64,000 nt of DNA. Origin: Nitrosovibrio sp. Nv4 (GTDB taxonomy: Bacteria; Pseudomonadota; Gammaproteobacteria; Burkholderiales; Nitrosomonadaceae). The position numbers were made by a program, and so were the translations under genes. Under the pieces are notes generated by a model. That model saw nothing but the letters and a program-made list of their open reading frames with translations. It made no database searches and had not been told where the DNA came from. The stretch is from the NCBI RefSeq assembly GCF_900215485.1, contig NZ_OCMZ01000002.1, positions 1,384,730 to 1,448,729 of the forward strand. The letters run 5' to 3'. Positions within the stretch are counted from its first letter, which is position 1. Every line of letters begins with the position of its first letter. This document shows positions 1-9,268 of this stretch, piece after piece.

Positions 1-577
1 GAGGAGTGAGGTGTTTTACCTCCTGCCTGGCGACATCAAACAGGTAAATATCACTGTCGGACGTGGTATTGACCCTGTTCAGCGCAATCCAGCGCTCGTC
101 TCGGCTGATGGGACCAAGGTCAAAACCTTGCTCATTCGTGTATATCAATGTTCGGGTGTAGGTCTGTGCATCATAGCGATACAGATCGAAGAATCGGGGA
201 TCGCGCTCGTTACTGGAAACAAAAAAAGCGCTCCCATCCGGGCGCCAGCCCATGAATTGCGCCTTGAGCCCTTCTCCCGGAGTCAGGTCTTTTTCCACGC
301 CATCCGGCGCAAGCAGAAAAAGATGATAATTCTCATCGCCCCCCTGATCCCGTGTAATAAGGACCCGATCATCGTGCGGAAAGAAGCTGACGGAAAAAGT
401 GCTATCGCTGGTAGAACAAGTCAGCGGCTCTGGCGTGCCGCCTTCCACCGGCAAGGTATAAGCGTTAAAAATGCCAGGGGCATTGCTGCTGAAAAGGACT
501 CGTCTTTCGTCAGCGCTGAACGAAGCTCCCAGAATGGAAGTCGTCGCCATGAATTGTTCTATCGTATAGCGCTTCAT
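1..577 (-). CDS. S9 family prolyl-oligopeptidase-type peptidase, N-terminal part (cut by window edge)
   Basis: About 192 residues read without a stop from an ATG at 577 to the window edge. The protein begins MKRYTIEQFM and then shows repeated beta-propeller blades of the type 'SFSADERRVLFSSN', 'DDRVLITRDQGGDENYHLF' and 'DGSAFFVSSNERDPRFFDLY'. These are typical of the N-terminal propeller of S9 (prolyl oligopeptidase / dipeptidyl peptidase) enzymes. The catalytic alpha/beta-hydrolase domain would lie beyond position 1. The family cleaves peptides after proline or related residues; the exact substrate cannot be told. The plus-strand open frame over the same DNA is only a shadow of this gene. 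Confidence 0.85.
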   Translation of the reverse strand, partial: MKRYTIEQFMATTSILGASFSADERRVLFSSNAPGIFNAYTLPVEGGTPEPLTCSTSDSTFSVSFFPHDDRVLITRDQGGDENYHLFLLAPDGVEKDLTPGEGLKAQFMGWRPDGSAFFVSSNERDPRFFDLYRYDAQTYTRTLIYTNEQGFDLGPISRDERWIALNRVNTTSDSDIYLFDVARQEVKHLTP

Positions 578-1241
578 ATAAAGTATGGATGGTTGGTGAG
601 TGGGTGGGTAGGCGCTTTGGAAAATACTTAAGGGAGGATGAATTATTCATATGCTTCCACCCTTGCGCTTAGTTCGGCCTTGCGGGTCTTTATTGCCCCT
701 GACCTGGCGCAAGTGCTCGCTGCCGCCCCCCGGACTCCTCTTTTTTTTATTTTGAGCAATCGGCTTCGAGAAAGCAATGGATGGCAGAGGACTATGTTAC
801 TGCAAAGGCGCCAACATTTAACTAAACTCCGATTAATGCTTCAAAAAATCCTATGTTTCCCCAATCCCTCCGTAATTTTCCATGCCTCCCGCGGAGCCTG
901 GGACGCAGGGGTAGTTTATTGCAACAGCGAAGGTGGGTAGATGATGACAAGCAGGATTTCTGGCACGAATAGCTCAATACCGGACCAGGTTAGCCTGGAG
1001 GAGAGCCTGCCTGAAAGTATTCGGCCTGCATGATAGCCAAAGAGACTTGCCGCTACCATGGTCCCTCGTTGGCCACCGCTCCCGCCCACGGTGGCGCGGG
1101 CAGAGTGCCAGCGCGTTCTGTGTGTTTCCGAACTGCACTAAACGGGCGATTGTGCAATCATGTGCCCCATACTGGGCGAAGAAGCTTAATCGGGGCACTC
1201 AAATTCTTTGAAGGCAAGCGTGATGCGAGTAGGAAGAACAT
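578..1241. other. Intergenic region without a convincing gene
   Basis: Short open frames exist on both strands but none has a plausible ribosome-binding site with a protein-like composition. The right end carries GGAAG six bases before the ATG at 1242. The stretch presumably holds the divergent promoters of the S9 peptidase and the membrane protein; I could not place them. Confidence 0.5.
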
Positions 1242-1829
1242 ATGCTGAATGATCCGTCAGTTCTCATACTGATGTATTTCATCCTCCCCCTCTGGTTGTT
1301 GGCAGGATTTGCCGATTGGCTGTGCCATCGCGCCTCGCATATCGAAACGACGGCTGGCGCCAAGGAATCCATATTTCACCTTGTCATGCTCGCCGAGATG
1401 GGCCTGCCGTTGCTTGCCGCGATCTTTCTCCAGATAAACGCGTGCATCATCGCCTTCATGATCGTTGCCTTTTTCCTTCATGAAGCTACGGCACTCTGGG
1501 ACGTCAGTTATGCTGTCCGTAGGCGAAACGTGTCGCCGGTCGAACAACATGTGCACAGCTTCCAGGAGATGATCCCTTTGATGGCGATCCTGTTCGTTAT
1601 CTCACGGCATTGGGATCAGTTTCAGGCGCTGTTCGGCTTCGGACCCGAGATTGCCCGGTTCGACCTCATCTGGAAGGAGGAACCTTTGCCTGCGATTTAT
1701 GTGCTTTCCATCATGACGGTCGCCCTCCTGTTTGAAATTATTCCTTATATAGAGGAATTTTTCCGCGGACTGCGAGCAAACCATGGCGCGATCGTGCCGC
1801 CAGGAGCCCGAGCGCATAAAAACCGTTGA
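1242..1829 (+). CDS. Small polytopic membrane protein with conserved-looking histidine motifs
   Basis: 195 residues, with about four or five hydrophobic segments (roughly residues 8-25, 45-63, 66-82, 110-125 and 150-168). The start has GGAAG six bases upstream. Histidine-rich motifs HRASHIE (near 29), FFLHE (near 78) and EQHVHSF (near 102) sit next to the membrane segments, as in membrane di-iron oxidases or hydroxylases such as fatty acid desaturases. The order and spacing do not match a family I can name, so an enzyme role is inference only. It stands alone between the S9 peptidase and the EEP-family gene. Confidence 0.7.
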   Translation: MLNDPSVLILMYFILPLWLLAGFADWLCHRASHIETTAGAKESIFHLVMLAEMGLPLLAAIFLQINACIIAFMIVAFFLHEATALWDVSYAVRRRNVSPVEQHVHSFQEMIPLMAILFVISRHWDQFQALFGFGPEIARFDLIWKEEPLPAIYVLSIMTVALLFEIIPYIEEFFRGLRANHGAIVPPGARAHKNR

Positions 1830-1897
1830 GCCGCATGCCGCTTTATGTGCCAAAGGGTGGGCATTACGATACAGAGCCGTGACCGGAAATGCGTGCG

Positions 1898-2012
1898 CTA
1901 TTTGATTCCGATCACCATCAAGTTCGATTCACTGAAACGCTCTCTGCCCAGGGTTGAAAACTTCGTATCCTTCATCCATTCCGTGTAATCGAACCCCCTG
2001 GCTCTCAAATTA
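1898..2012 (-). pseudogene. Eroded C-terminal tail of an O-methyltransferase paralogue
   Basis: The minus strand reads GFDYTEWMKDTKFS ... NLMVIGIK followed by a stop at 1898. This mirrors the C-terminus of the intact methyltransferase at 3865-4878 (GFDFTG ... WMKGTGFS ... DSMVIGIK), and the DNA just before the stop is nearly the same in both places. No upstream part of the gene remains; the EEP-family gene begins immediately beside it. It looks like the leftover of a tandem duplication or a replaced paralogue. Confidence 0.7.
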
Positions 2013-3362
2013 TCACAACTCAAGAACCGTAATTCTGGGACAGTGATCACTGGTCGGAATGGATTGACGGTTTTTCTTTACCACAGCAATCTTGCGCGAC
2101 CGAAGGGCGCCAGCTTGTGCCAGCTTGATCGGATCACTGATAACAATATGGTCCAGTCCTTTAAAACCGGTGCAGCCTCGCTGTGTCGATGTCAGTGGCA
2201 CCTGGTGCATTGAAGGGGATCCATCGGCAATCTCTTGCCACAGATAGCTGCTTTTGACCCGGCCCTGCTCATCCTTTGTATTTGGTTCCGCCGGGTCGAT
2301 GCCATCAGTGCGAACCTCGGTCTTTGAAACATGCGCCTTGGCCTCCTCGTCTATCCGGCGATTAAAGTCTCCAAGCAGGACGAATCGCGGGCTTTCCTTA
2401 ACCACACGGTCGATCCAATCCTCGAGGAGGGGGATCTGGCGATTGAGGACCGCGCAGGCCGGCGCGAGATCGGTCAGCTTGTGACCGGGGAAGCCGCCCG
2501 CCGTTTTTACATTGGCGCAGCCGGACTTGAGGTGAATATTCAAAAAAGTCACCGGTGAGCCATTGATGACCAGTTCCAAGGCCAACCCTGGTCTGACGCG
2601 CCGTGCAAGTGATTCGTCCTCAGGCTGCTCCGTGATCGCAAGGGCCGGATTCGGTTCGCAGCCATACACGCCGGATGGAATTGTTTTATCCCAGGCAAAT
2701 GCAACCGTTTGGAAGGTTGTATGCGGTGCGACACAAACATTGAATTGCTCCGCAAATTGACCGAGGACGTACTCCAGGACCTCTTGCGACTTTACTTCCT
2801 GGAAGGCAATGACCCTGATTTTTTTGTTCCGGATCAGATTCTCGACCGTGGCTCGCAAACCGCTCAGCTTGATATTGTAATTCTCCGCTGTTTCGACTCT
2901 GCCCGGATTCCGCCTTCTCCCATAGGCATTGCATGGAGCTATCATCATTGCCGCATCAGGGCTCCCTGCTGCCGCAGCCGTGGCTTCCTGACACCGCTTT
3001 GCCCGTTCTTCCTCTTCCGGAACCGCATTCAGCGCGCCCCGCGGCATCTTGACCCGGCTATCGCACCAGTCAACTTCCGGCGTACCGCAAACTTCGACAT
3101 GACGTTTGAAGTCGTCAACGGTCCCGGCCCATGCCATGTTGAAGACTGCGATACCTGTTGGGGAAGCTTCTTTGCCCTGTACACCGGCTGGCAAGACCGA
3201 TAACAGGATAGCCAGTAAGGACGTGATGCGGGAAAGAGGCGTGCAAACTCTCCTGATGAGGCAGCCAGCCGGTTTGCCAGCGATTATTGCGGCACACCAG
3301 CGAACTCCGCCGATACATCGGTTCTGGACTTGCTTCTTAATAGTCCCTGTCAGACGTCTCAT
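2013..3362 (-). CDS. Secreted endonuclease/exonuclease/phosphatase (EEP) family protein
   Basis: 449 residues in the listed frame. A hydrophobic signal segment (SLLAILLSVLPAGVQG, about residues 47-62) precedes the EEP fold. Motifs run in family order: FNMAW (metal-site Asn), FQEVKS (catalytic Glu), LNIHLKSG (His), LLGDFNRR (Asp/Asn pair), LDHIV and the final SDHCPR (Asp-His). EEP enzymes are metal-dependent phosphodiesterases such as nucleases, sphingomyelinases and inositol phosphatases; the substrate here is unknown. The signal segment lies unusually far from the N-terminus, so the true start is probably a later non-ATG codon. Six or more cysteines suggest an exported, disulphide-stabilised protein. 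Confidence 0.8.
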   Translation of the reverse strand: MRRLTGTIKKQVQNRCIGGVRWCAAIIAGKPAGCLIRRVCTPLSRITSLLAILLSVLPAGVQGKEASPTGIAVFNMAWAGTVDDFKRHVEVCGTPEVDWCDSRVKMPRGALNAVPEEEERAKRCQEATAAAAGSPDAAMMIAPCNAYGRRRNPGRVETAENYNIKLSGLRATVENLIRNKKIRVIAFQEVKSQEVLEYVLGQFAEQFNVCVAPHTTFQTVAFAWDKTIPSGVYGCEPNPALAITEQPEDESLARRVRPGLALELVINGSPVTFLNIHLKSGCANVKTAGGFPGHKLTDLAPACAVLNRQIPLLEDWIDRVVKESPRFVLLGDFNRRIDEEAKAHVSKTEVRTDGIDPAEPNTKDEQGRVKSSYLWQEIADGSPSMHQVPLTSTQRGCTGFKGLDHIVISDPIKLAQAGALRSRKIAVVKKNRQSIPTSDHCPRITVLEL

Positions 3363-3445
3363 GTTACTTACCGAACGCGTGTTGTTCGTCTTGTTCCGAT
3401 ATGGTCGGCAGTCCGTTCCACAAACTTGTCGGGTGTCGCTTCAAG

Positions 3446-3766
3446 TTAGGATTCAGGCCGATCGGCCTCCTTGCACTTGATTTGCCATAAAAGCTTGGTA
3501 TCTTTAGGCGGGGGTCCCAAATGATCCAGAAGTACAGGCGCTTGCTCGCCAATGAGTACATATCCCGATTTACAAATTTCATTAGCACGCTTCGCCAATG
3601 TTCGGGTTGCCCAATCCCGACTCGTCGGGCAAGGGCCCAATTTGGTTTTGATGAAATAATGCGTTGTCCCATCATTTAATGTCTTGGAGGTCTGCTCATA
3701 ATCGGGCGAGCCGGCACAAGCAGTCAGCAGCGGGATAGCCAATAATGCGATTGCAGCGGTTTTCAT
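3446..3766 (-). CDS. Small lipoprotein of unknown function
   Basis: 106 residues from the ATG at 3766, chosen because AGGAAAACT precedes it and because the peptide from there, MKTAAIALLAIPLLTACAG, is a classic lipoprotein signal with lipobox LTAC. The longer frame upstream has no such features. The mature part contains four further cysteines and no domain I recognise. It lies between the EEP gene and the methyltransferase on the same strand, but gaps of about 80-100 bases make a shared operon uncertain. Confidence 0.75.
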   Translation of the reverse strand: MKTAAIALLAIPLLTACAGSPDYEQTSKTLNDGTTHYFIKTKLGPCPTSRDWATRTLAKRANEICKSGYVLIGEQAPVLLDHLGPPPKDTKLLWQIKCKEADRPES

Positions 3767-3864
3767 AGTTTTCCTGAGCGTGGGGGTGCAAGCTTCCTGA
3801 TACAGGAACGGACATAAGGCCGGCGGAATGGAATTTCTTGACTGCGGTCCGAGACCGCTTCGAT

Positions 3865-4878
3865 CTATTTGATTCCGATTACCATCGAATCCGCGCCAAT
3901 CAATGGTTCTACATGTATGTCGGAGAAGCCGGTGCCTTTCATCCATCCCGCGCAGTCGGCACCCGTAAAATCGAAACCTCCCGGCGTTTCTATCAGCATG
4001 TTCAGGCTCATCATTAACCCGAAAGCGTTCTTTGAACGGTCATCGTCAATGATGGACTCATAAACGATCAAAGCCCCGCCTGCGGGAATTGCGTCAAACG
4101 CCTTCCGGATGAGCATCTTCTTCGTGGGAAGATCCCAATCATGCAAAATATGCCCCATCAGCACAACATCTGCCTGTGGCAGCTCATCCTTGAAGAAATC
4201 GCCGGACACGAAATCGACCCTGTCGGCAACACCTGCGGTTTCCGCATACTGCCGGAAAACCGGCGCAACCTCTGGCCGGTCGAACCCTGACCCGCGCAAA
4301 TGACGATTTGCAAGCGCAATCTGCACCGCCAAGTCTCCCTGGGCAGTGCCCACGTCGATAAACGTATGGTAATCCTGCCAAGGAAAGGTGCGCGCAATGA
4401 TTGTATTGGCTGCATGACTGACACCGGTCATCGCGGAGAGAAATTCCTTTAAGCTTGCGGGATCGGCGTAAATGGTCTCGAAAAGATCCGCCTCACCGTC
4501 CTTGCATTCATTCTGCGGTTTGCCGGTGCGAAGCGCGTCGGTGAGATTGCTCCAAATTGGGTAGAGGCGGCGGTTTGCCATCTCAAGAATACCGCCAATG
4601 TAGGAGGGTTTATTACGGTCGAGAAACAGATCAGTCTCAGGCGTGTTGCTGTAGCGGCTCCCGTCGCGCTTCAGGAAGCCGAGCGCAACCAGCGCATCAA
4701 GAAAATCGAGTGCCCCGCGCGGGTGCAGCCCAACCCGCTCCCGGAGTGAATCCAGACTCGCCGGACCTTGCGCCAGTTCGGTAAAAACGCCCAACTCAAC
4801 AGCGCAGAGCAGCGTTTTGGATGCCCAAAAGGCCATGCCGGTCTGCAAGATATTTTCGGGAGTAGGTTGGTTGCTCAT
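3865..4878 (-). CDS. SAM-dependent O-methyltransferase (plant caffeate / hydroxyneurosporene type)
   Basis: 337 residues. Residues 1-100 form the winged-helix dimerisation part ([33 protein letters not shown]). The Rossmann SAM-binding part begins with [16 protein letters not shown] (glycine-rich motif I), followed by GDFF, ILHDWD and the family C-terminus MVIGIK. The catalytic-base region HILHDWD carries the usual His and Asp. Such enzymes methylate hydroxyl groups on aromatic or polyketide-like small molecules; the substrate is unknown. No biosynthetic cluster surrounds it. A second, eroded copy of its tail lies at 1898-2012. Confidence 0.88.
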   Translation of the reverse strand: MSNQPTPENILQTGMAFWASKTLLCAVELGVFTELAQGPASLDSLRERVGLHPRGALDFLDALVALGFLKRDGSRYSNTPETDLFLDRNKPSYIGGILEMANRRLYPIWSNLTDALRTGKPQNECKDGEADLFETIYADPASLKEFLSAMTGVSHAANTIIARTFPWQDYHTFIDVGTAQGDLAVQIALANRHLRGSGFDRPEVAPVFRQYAETAGVADRVDFVSGDFFKDELPQADVVLMGHILHDWDLPTKKMLIRKAFDAIPAGGALIVYESIIDDDRSKNAFGLMMSLNMLIETPGGFDFTGADCAGWMKGTGFSDIHVEPLIGADSMVIGIK

Positions 4879-5721
4879 TTGTACTCCTGGCGGAAAAACG
4901 TCCGATTTAGATGGATCTCGAATATATATTCATGCCGGAATCATTCGTCTATTGTCGTGCTTCTGTACTTGGAACCGATACATACGAATAAACGCATCAC
5001 GTCTTGAGTGACGAAACCCAGCCGAGGCCGCTCTGCAGTTGCCCAAACGTCTCAATTTAGCGGCAGGCAGCTATCCTCTTCAAGTCTCAACGGTATCAAT
5101 TGGATGGCGCTGAGTATACCGTTTGCATCACAAAACAAAATTTGTGAACTTCGCCGGGGCGCTTCTCGATTGTAAGTTAGTTACCAACATGCCACAAGTT
5201 GGCGCATACACGGAAAAAAATGTTGTGCTGCAGGTAGGAATGGGTGTTTGGTAGAAAGGCTCGATTTTAATTCCAGTCTGCTACCTGCTCTAAGAGTATC
5301 CGGGGTAAGTCAAAGCGAGGCGACGCAAGAACTTCAGGTTACGTGTCGGCCTCGGAGCCGAGGAGCCATCTGTCCTTGAGGATACCTGTCATTCCGGACA
5401 TCCGCGCCACTGAATGCCTCATCACATCAGCTTGCCCCACAAGGCATTCGATGAGCTACGGTTCTTGCCTGAATTATATTTATGGTTTAAGAATAAATAG
5501 GAACAGGCACAACACCAAGAAGTTGGGCCAGGTAATAATTGGAGCGGGATGGCGGAGGCGGTCCGCCATCAAGGAATCCTGGGGGAAATCCCAGTTTCCC
5601 TGGAGATTCACGTTCAAGTTCGTGATACCCCTAAGCATGCTGTTCCTTATTCAGGATCCAGTGGATACATAACCACCTGAGCAAAAGTGCCGGACGCTAC
5701 TGGTCATATGGGAACCAAGCA
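4879..5721. other. Long intergenic region with a hairpin and one copy of a dispersed repeat
   Basis: About 840 bases without a believable gene; the short plus-strand frame at 5343-5672 has no recognisable content. It contains a perfect 9-base-pair hairpin at 5548-5556 / 5562-5570 with a five-base loop, and a 24-base motif at 5532-5555 that recurs near 15374. Confidence 0.55.
5532..5570 (+). repeat. Dispersed 24-base repeat, copy 1, running into a perfect hairpin
   Basis: GTAATAATTGGAGCGGGATG starts at 5532. Copy 2 starts at 15374 and differs at two of the first 24 positions. In copy 1 the repeat leads into GATGGCGGA, a GGCGG loop and TCCGCCATC; copy 2 lacks the second arm. No T-run follows, so it is not a standard terminator. 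Confidence 0.55.
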
Positions 5722-7560
5722 ATGACAAGAAACGCGAACCTCTATGATATCTGTGATCAGCCGATCCTTGAAGGAGAGTGCCTCACTCCTCCGGGACGCA
5801 ATCTTCGGTTCATATACAGAAAAGTGGCCGGCCATACCGTCCTGAAGTATTTGATTCTCAAAGGCTGCCGACACCCTGCTATAGGGGTTACGGAAATATC
5901 CCGTTATCAAGAGATGATGCGTAAAGCCATGCAGGCCAGCGCTGATAACTGGCAGGATCCGCTGTGGATCGAAACAACCTTCCATTCTTTGGCTCGACTT
6001 CTTGATAGCATCGAAAACCCCCGTTGGCAGCAGCGCGAAAAGGCTGAGCGGATCGACAGTGAACCGAGTCGAACAGACTTGCAGACGATAATCGATAACT
6101 GTCTGCAGGACATTTTACGGATCTGGGATCAGGATAAGAATGACCCCTGGTTTCCAGTTGCCGCACAGGTCGAGTTATCGGGCGATGACCATATGGATGG
6201 CAAGAATTTTATCAATGTATTACAGGGAGTTGGTTCCTTCGAATATAAAAATATCACAGTGTTGTTTGCGTTGATACGCTGCTTTCTGATGACGAACCCC
6301 GGCAAACTCCGGCTCATCCGAAAACCTTATCGCGGGATTTGCGAGCCCCTGTCCGTATCCTCTACGTTGATCTGGCACAGAATAGCCTTTTCAGATATCA
6401 ATTTTTTCGAACATCTGCTTGTATTTTTAGACTCGAATGCCTCGCGGCAGCATTATGCTCGTATCGTCCCCATTCTGGAAAATTTGCTGCGCTACTGCGT
6501 ATGCAGCAGTCGGGAGTGGCTTGAGACGCCGAATAACCACATTAAGCACCCCGCTATCACCTGCTTTCCGAACGATGCGGAGGGAAGACCCTTGTGCCGG
6601 CTGTCCGAAGAAGCCATGCAAAAGAAACGGAGCCTGGGATTCGGTGATTACATTCCCGATACGGATACAACCTTTCTCACTTTGGCGATGGCGAGAAAGT
6701 GGCTTGATTTTGTGCAGAGGGAGCAACTGACGGTGGACAAAGCGCTTCTGGAAGCCTGTGAGTCGTTGCTGGCTTATCCTTGGGTGGAAATTATCAGCGA
6801 ATACCAGGTAGGAGGTAAATACAACTCAAATCCACCCACCATTCACATCACCAAGCCCTTGGATTACGAGGGCGCCGTGCCTATTTGGTTTGATAAAACG
6901 TTCAAGAACGCTGACGGCAGGATAATCAGGGAAATGTTGGGTAATGAGATTTGCCCAGGCCATAACATGGACATCCTGGACGCCATTCTTGTTAACAGGA
7001 AGCAATGGAGTGCCTTGGAGGGTGAAAATCTGGCCTTTTTACAGCGGTTGCTTAATTTTCATTACCGAGCCTTTGTAAGCGGTAATTTCCGTCATGAAAC
7101 GGCCCTCAAGTATTATTTACCGGAAATTTATGTCTATTATTTCGGGCGCCTGTACCAGACTTACGGAATGCTTACCGATATGGATAAACGTATCCTTGAC
7201 CCTGAAGAAAAAATGGAAGACATGCGTCGGATTGCTCAGCAGTACTGCAAGGATGAGCTAATCGGGTATTCACTCAATGCCTTCGATGCCGCCTTGGCGG
7301 TATCTGCGCTAGTGCTGCTGGCATATGAGCCAAGACATGACGGAGTAATTGCTGCTGGCCTCAACGTGCTTAGCCAGGCGATGGGGGAAGGCAGGGGCAG
7401 GCATCCTTACCGAGCCTACGAATGGAACCGCATGCGTCACCCTACCCGGATTCTGGTTGGCAGTGAGGTTGCAACTTCCCTGTTTGTGCTGAGAGCATGC
7501 AGCGAAGCCATGCGCTATCTTGAGTTAAGCGGGATGGATGCGTCCATGAGAACGGGGTGA
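5722..7560 (+). CDS. 612-residue protein of unknown function, alpha-helical, terpene-cyclase-like motif
   Basis: Begins at an ATG with GGGAACCA upstream and runs 612 residues, rich in Trp, Tyr and His. There is no signal peptide or membrane segment. Near residue 312 it has DTDTTFLTLAMARKWL, which resembles the DxDTT/DxDD(T) general-acid motif of class II terpene cyclases and sits in a helix-rich context, with later segments (NAFDAALAVSALVLLAY; WNRMRHPTRILVGSEVATSLFVLRA) like alpha-barrel repeats. The similarity rests on one motif, so function is unassigned. The ADP-ribosylglycohydrolase-like gene follows 226 bases downstream on the same strand. Confidence 0.75.
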   Translation: MTRNANLYDICDQPILEGECLTPPGRNLRFIYRKVAGHTVLKYLILKGCRHPAIGVTEISRYQEMMRKAMQASADNWQDPLWIETTFHSLARLLDSIENPRWQQREKAERIDSEPSRTDLQTIIDNCLQDILRIWDQDKNDPWFPVAAQVELSGDDHMDGKNFINVLQGVGSFEYKNITVLFALIRCFLMTNPGKLRLIRKPYRGICEPLSVSSTLIWHRIAFSDINFFEHLLVFLDSNASRQHYARIVPILENLLRYCVCSSREWLETPNNHIKHPAITCFPNDAEGRPLCRLSEEAMQKKRSLGFGDYIPDTDTTFLTLAMARKWLDFVQREQLTVDKALLEACESLLAYPWVEIISEYQVGGKYNSNPPTIHITKPLDYEGAVPIWFDKTFKNADGRIIREMLGNEICPGHNMDILDAILVNRKQWSALEGENLAFLQRLLNFHYRAFVSGNFRHETALKYYLPEIYVYYFGRLYQTYGMLTDMDKRILDPEEKMEDMRRIAQQYCKDELIGYSLNAFDAALAVSALVLLAYEPRHDGVIAAGLNVLSQAMGEGRGRHPYRAYEWNRMRHPTRILVGSEVATSLFVLRACSEAMRYLELSGMDASMRTG

Positions 7561-7786
7561 AACCCAGTTGGGGATTTGCCGGCGCCGAGTATGGCAAAAC
7601 CATGAAGTGATCAACTCCGGCATTCCCGGATTAATGCATACAAGGCGCGCAGCACAGGCGCCGCTCCCTCTTTCGTATTTTTTTCCCCAATGCTCGAAAG
7701 ACCACCAGAGACCCTACTAGAGACACCTACAAAACTGAAAAAAGATTTGTTTGGATAATTAGGTTAACCAAGAGGAGGATCAGAAC

Positions 7787-8881
7787 ATGTCCGACCCCGC
7801 CATACAGGACCGCGCCGCCGGCGCCATCATGGGCGCCTTTATAGGGGATGCATTAGGCCTCGGCCCCCACTGGTACTACGACCTGGCAGTGCTCCGCCGC
7901 GACTACGGCGACTGGATCACGACCTATGCCGACCCCAAGCCCGGCCGCTACCATAGCGAACTCAAGGCAGGCCAACTCTCCCAAGGGGGCATCATTCTCC
8001 GGCTCATGCTGCGCTCGCTCGTCGAGCGCGGCGGCTATGATGAAGCGGACTTCTGCCGGCGCATGGATGAGGAAATATTCCCGTTGCTCAATGGCATGCC
8101 GGTGCACGGACCGGGCGGATACACCCAGCAGTCGATCCGCGATGCCTGGCGCAAGCGTGTCCAGCAGAACCTGCCCTGGGGGCAAACGGGAGGCCAGGCC
8201 GATACCACCGAAGCGATAGGGCGCACGCTCGCCCTGGCGGTTCGCTACGCCTTCCAGCCACAGGAGCTGGCCGCCGCCATCTCCAGCAATACACGCCTCA
8301 CCCAGATCGACGATACCGTCGTTACCCTGACTGTCGCGTACGGGGCAGTGCTGGGTCTTCTGGTGCAGGGACACAAGCTCAACAGAAGCCTTTCCGGCAA
8401 GCTCATGCGTTTGGCAAGGGCGGGAAAACTGCCTTTCCATACCATGGCGCATACCGACCTGCAGCCGCCACAGGAGGATCGTCCGCGAAAAAGCTGGCAT
8501 TTCGTCTCGCCGGACGCCCTGCTCACGCCCTCATATGTCGCCGCGGCCGCGGTGGACCCCGATATCCGGATAGAGCCCGCATGGAAAGTCTCCATCGTTT
8601 ATGGCATGACCTGCGCCATCTATCACCAGCTTCCCGCAGCCTACCATCTCACTGCCCGCTTTCCGGACGATTTCGAATCGGCTGTTCTCCACGCTGTGAA
8701 TGGCGGTGGCGAAAACCAGGCTCGCGCCGTATTGACCGGCGCCCTGGTCGGAGCCCAAACGGGGCTATCGGGAATACCCCGGCGCTTCCTCGATGGCCTG
8801 GACGAAGCCGAAACACTCCGGCGATTTGCGACGGAACTGGCCACGAAAGTGGGCGCTTCAACCGCCGGCGGGGAGAGTTGA
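7787..8881 (+). CDS. ADP-ribosylglycohydrolase-fold protein lacking the usual metal-binding motifs
   Basis: 364 residues, preceded by AGAGGAGG. The N-terminus (DRAAGAIMGAFIGDALGLGPHWYYD) is diagnostic of the DraG/ARH fold. In classical enzymes two metals are held by a (T/S)DDT motif soon after this and a GGDTDT-like motif near the C-terminus. Here the corresponding places read LSQGG (residues 64-68) and GGGENQ (306-311), so the canonical aspartates are missing. ADTTEAIG (138-145) might supply ligands. It may be an atypical subfamily with other chemistry or a binding protein. ADP-ribosylglycohydrolases normally remove ADP-ribose from proteins, as DraG does from nitrogenase reductase. Confidence 0.82.
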   Translation: MSDPAIQDRAAGAIMGAFIGDALGLGPHWYYDLAVLRRDYGDWITTYADPKPGRYHSELKAGQLSQGGIILRLMLRSLVERGGYDEADFCRRMDEEIFPLLNGMPVHGPGGYTQQSIRDAWRKRVQQNLPWGQTGGQADTTEAIGRTLALAVRYAFQPQELAAAISSNTRLTQIDDTVVTLTVAYGAVLGLLVQGHKLNRSLSGKLMRLARAGKLPFHTMAHTDLQPPQEDRPRKSWHFVSPDALLTPSYVAAAAVDPDIRIEPAWKVSIVYGMTCAIYHQLPAAYHLTARFPDDFESAVLHAVNGGGENQARAVLTGALVGAQTGLSGIPRRFLDGLDEAETLRRFATELATKVGASTAGGES

Positions 8882-9268
8882 AAAACCCTGGAGAAACCCC
8901 CCATTGATGTGCTTATCTTAAACAGGAAAACATTGTCCGTTTATGGCGAGCGGCAGCAGGTTCTTGGCTCCTCCCGACCTCATGAATCGCCATGTACCTG
9001 TAAGATACTCCAGCTATTGAAAACTCTCCCTTTGTTATCTAATGGCGGTAATTAGAAACGGATTGAGTGGCCAGGTACAAACGAAGCTTGCAGCATATCA
9101 ACTCCTTTAAGCGTCAACTACACATCCCGCCCCCGAATCTGCACAGCATTCGAATTAGACATCCGTTAAGAACCCAGCCACATTTACCATTTAGCCGACA
9201 AGCTCATGTGCTGCTGGCAGGGTTAATTGGCGAGATTTCCGACGGGACAAACATACGGGAAGAGATTA
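8882..9268. other. Intergenic region upstream of the sensor kinase
   Basis: About 390 bases. A short plus-strand frame at 9067-9378 has no recognisable content and overlaps the kinase start. Probably the kinase promoter region; no clear sigma-70 boxes were identified. Confidence 0.4.

Noticed and set aside
11..631. 206-codon plus-strand frame at the left edge
   Set aside because: The minus strand there encodes an uninterrupted S9 peptidase propeller; this is its shadow.
5343..5672. 109-codon plus-strand frame in the long gap before the 612-residue gene
   Set aside because: Composition is not protein-like, and the frame crosses the hairpin repeat.
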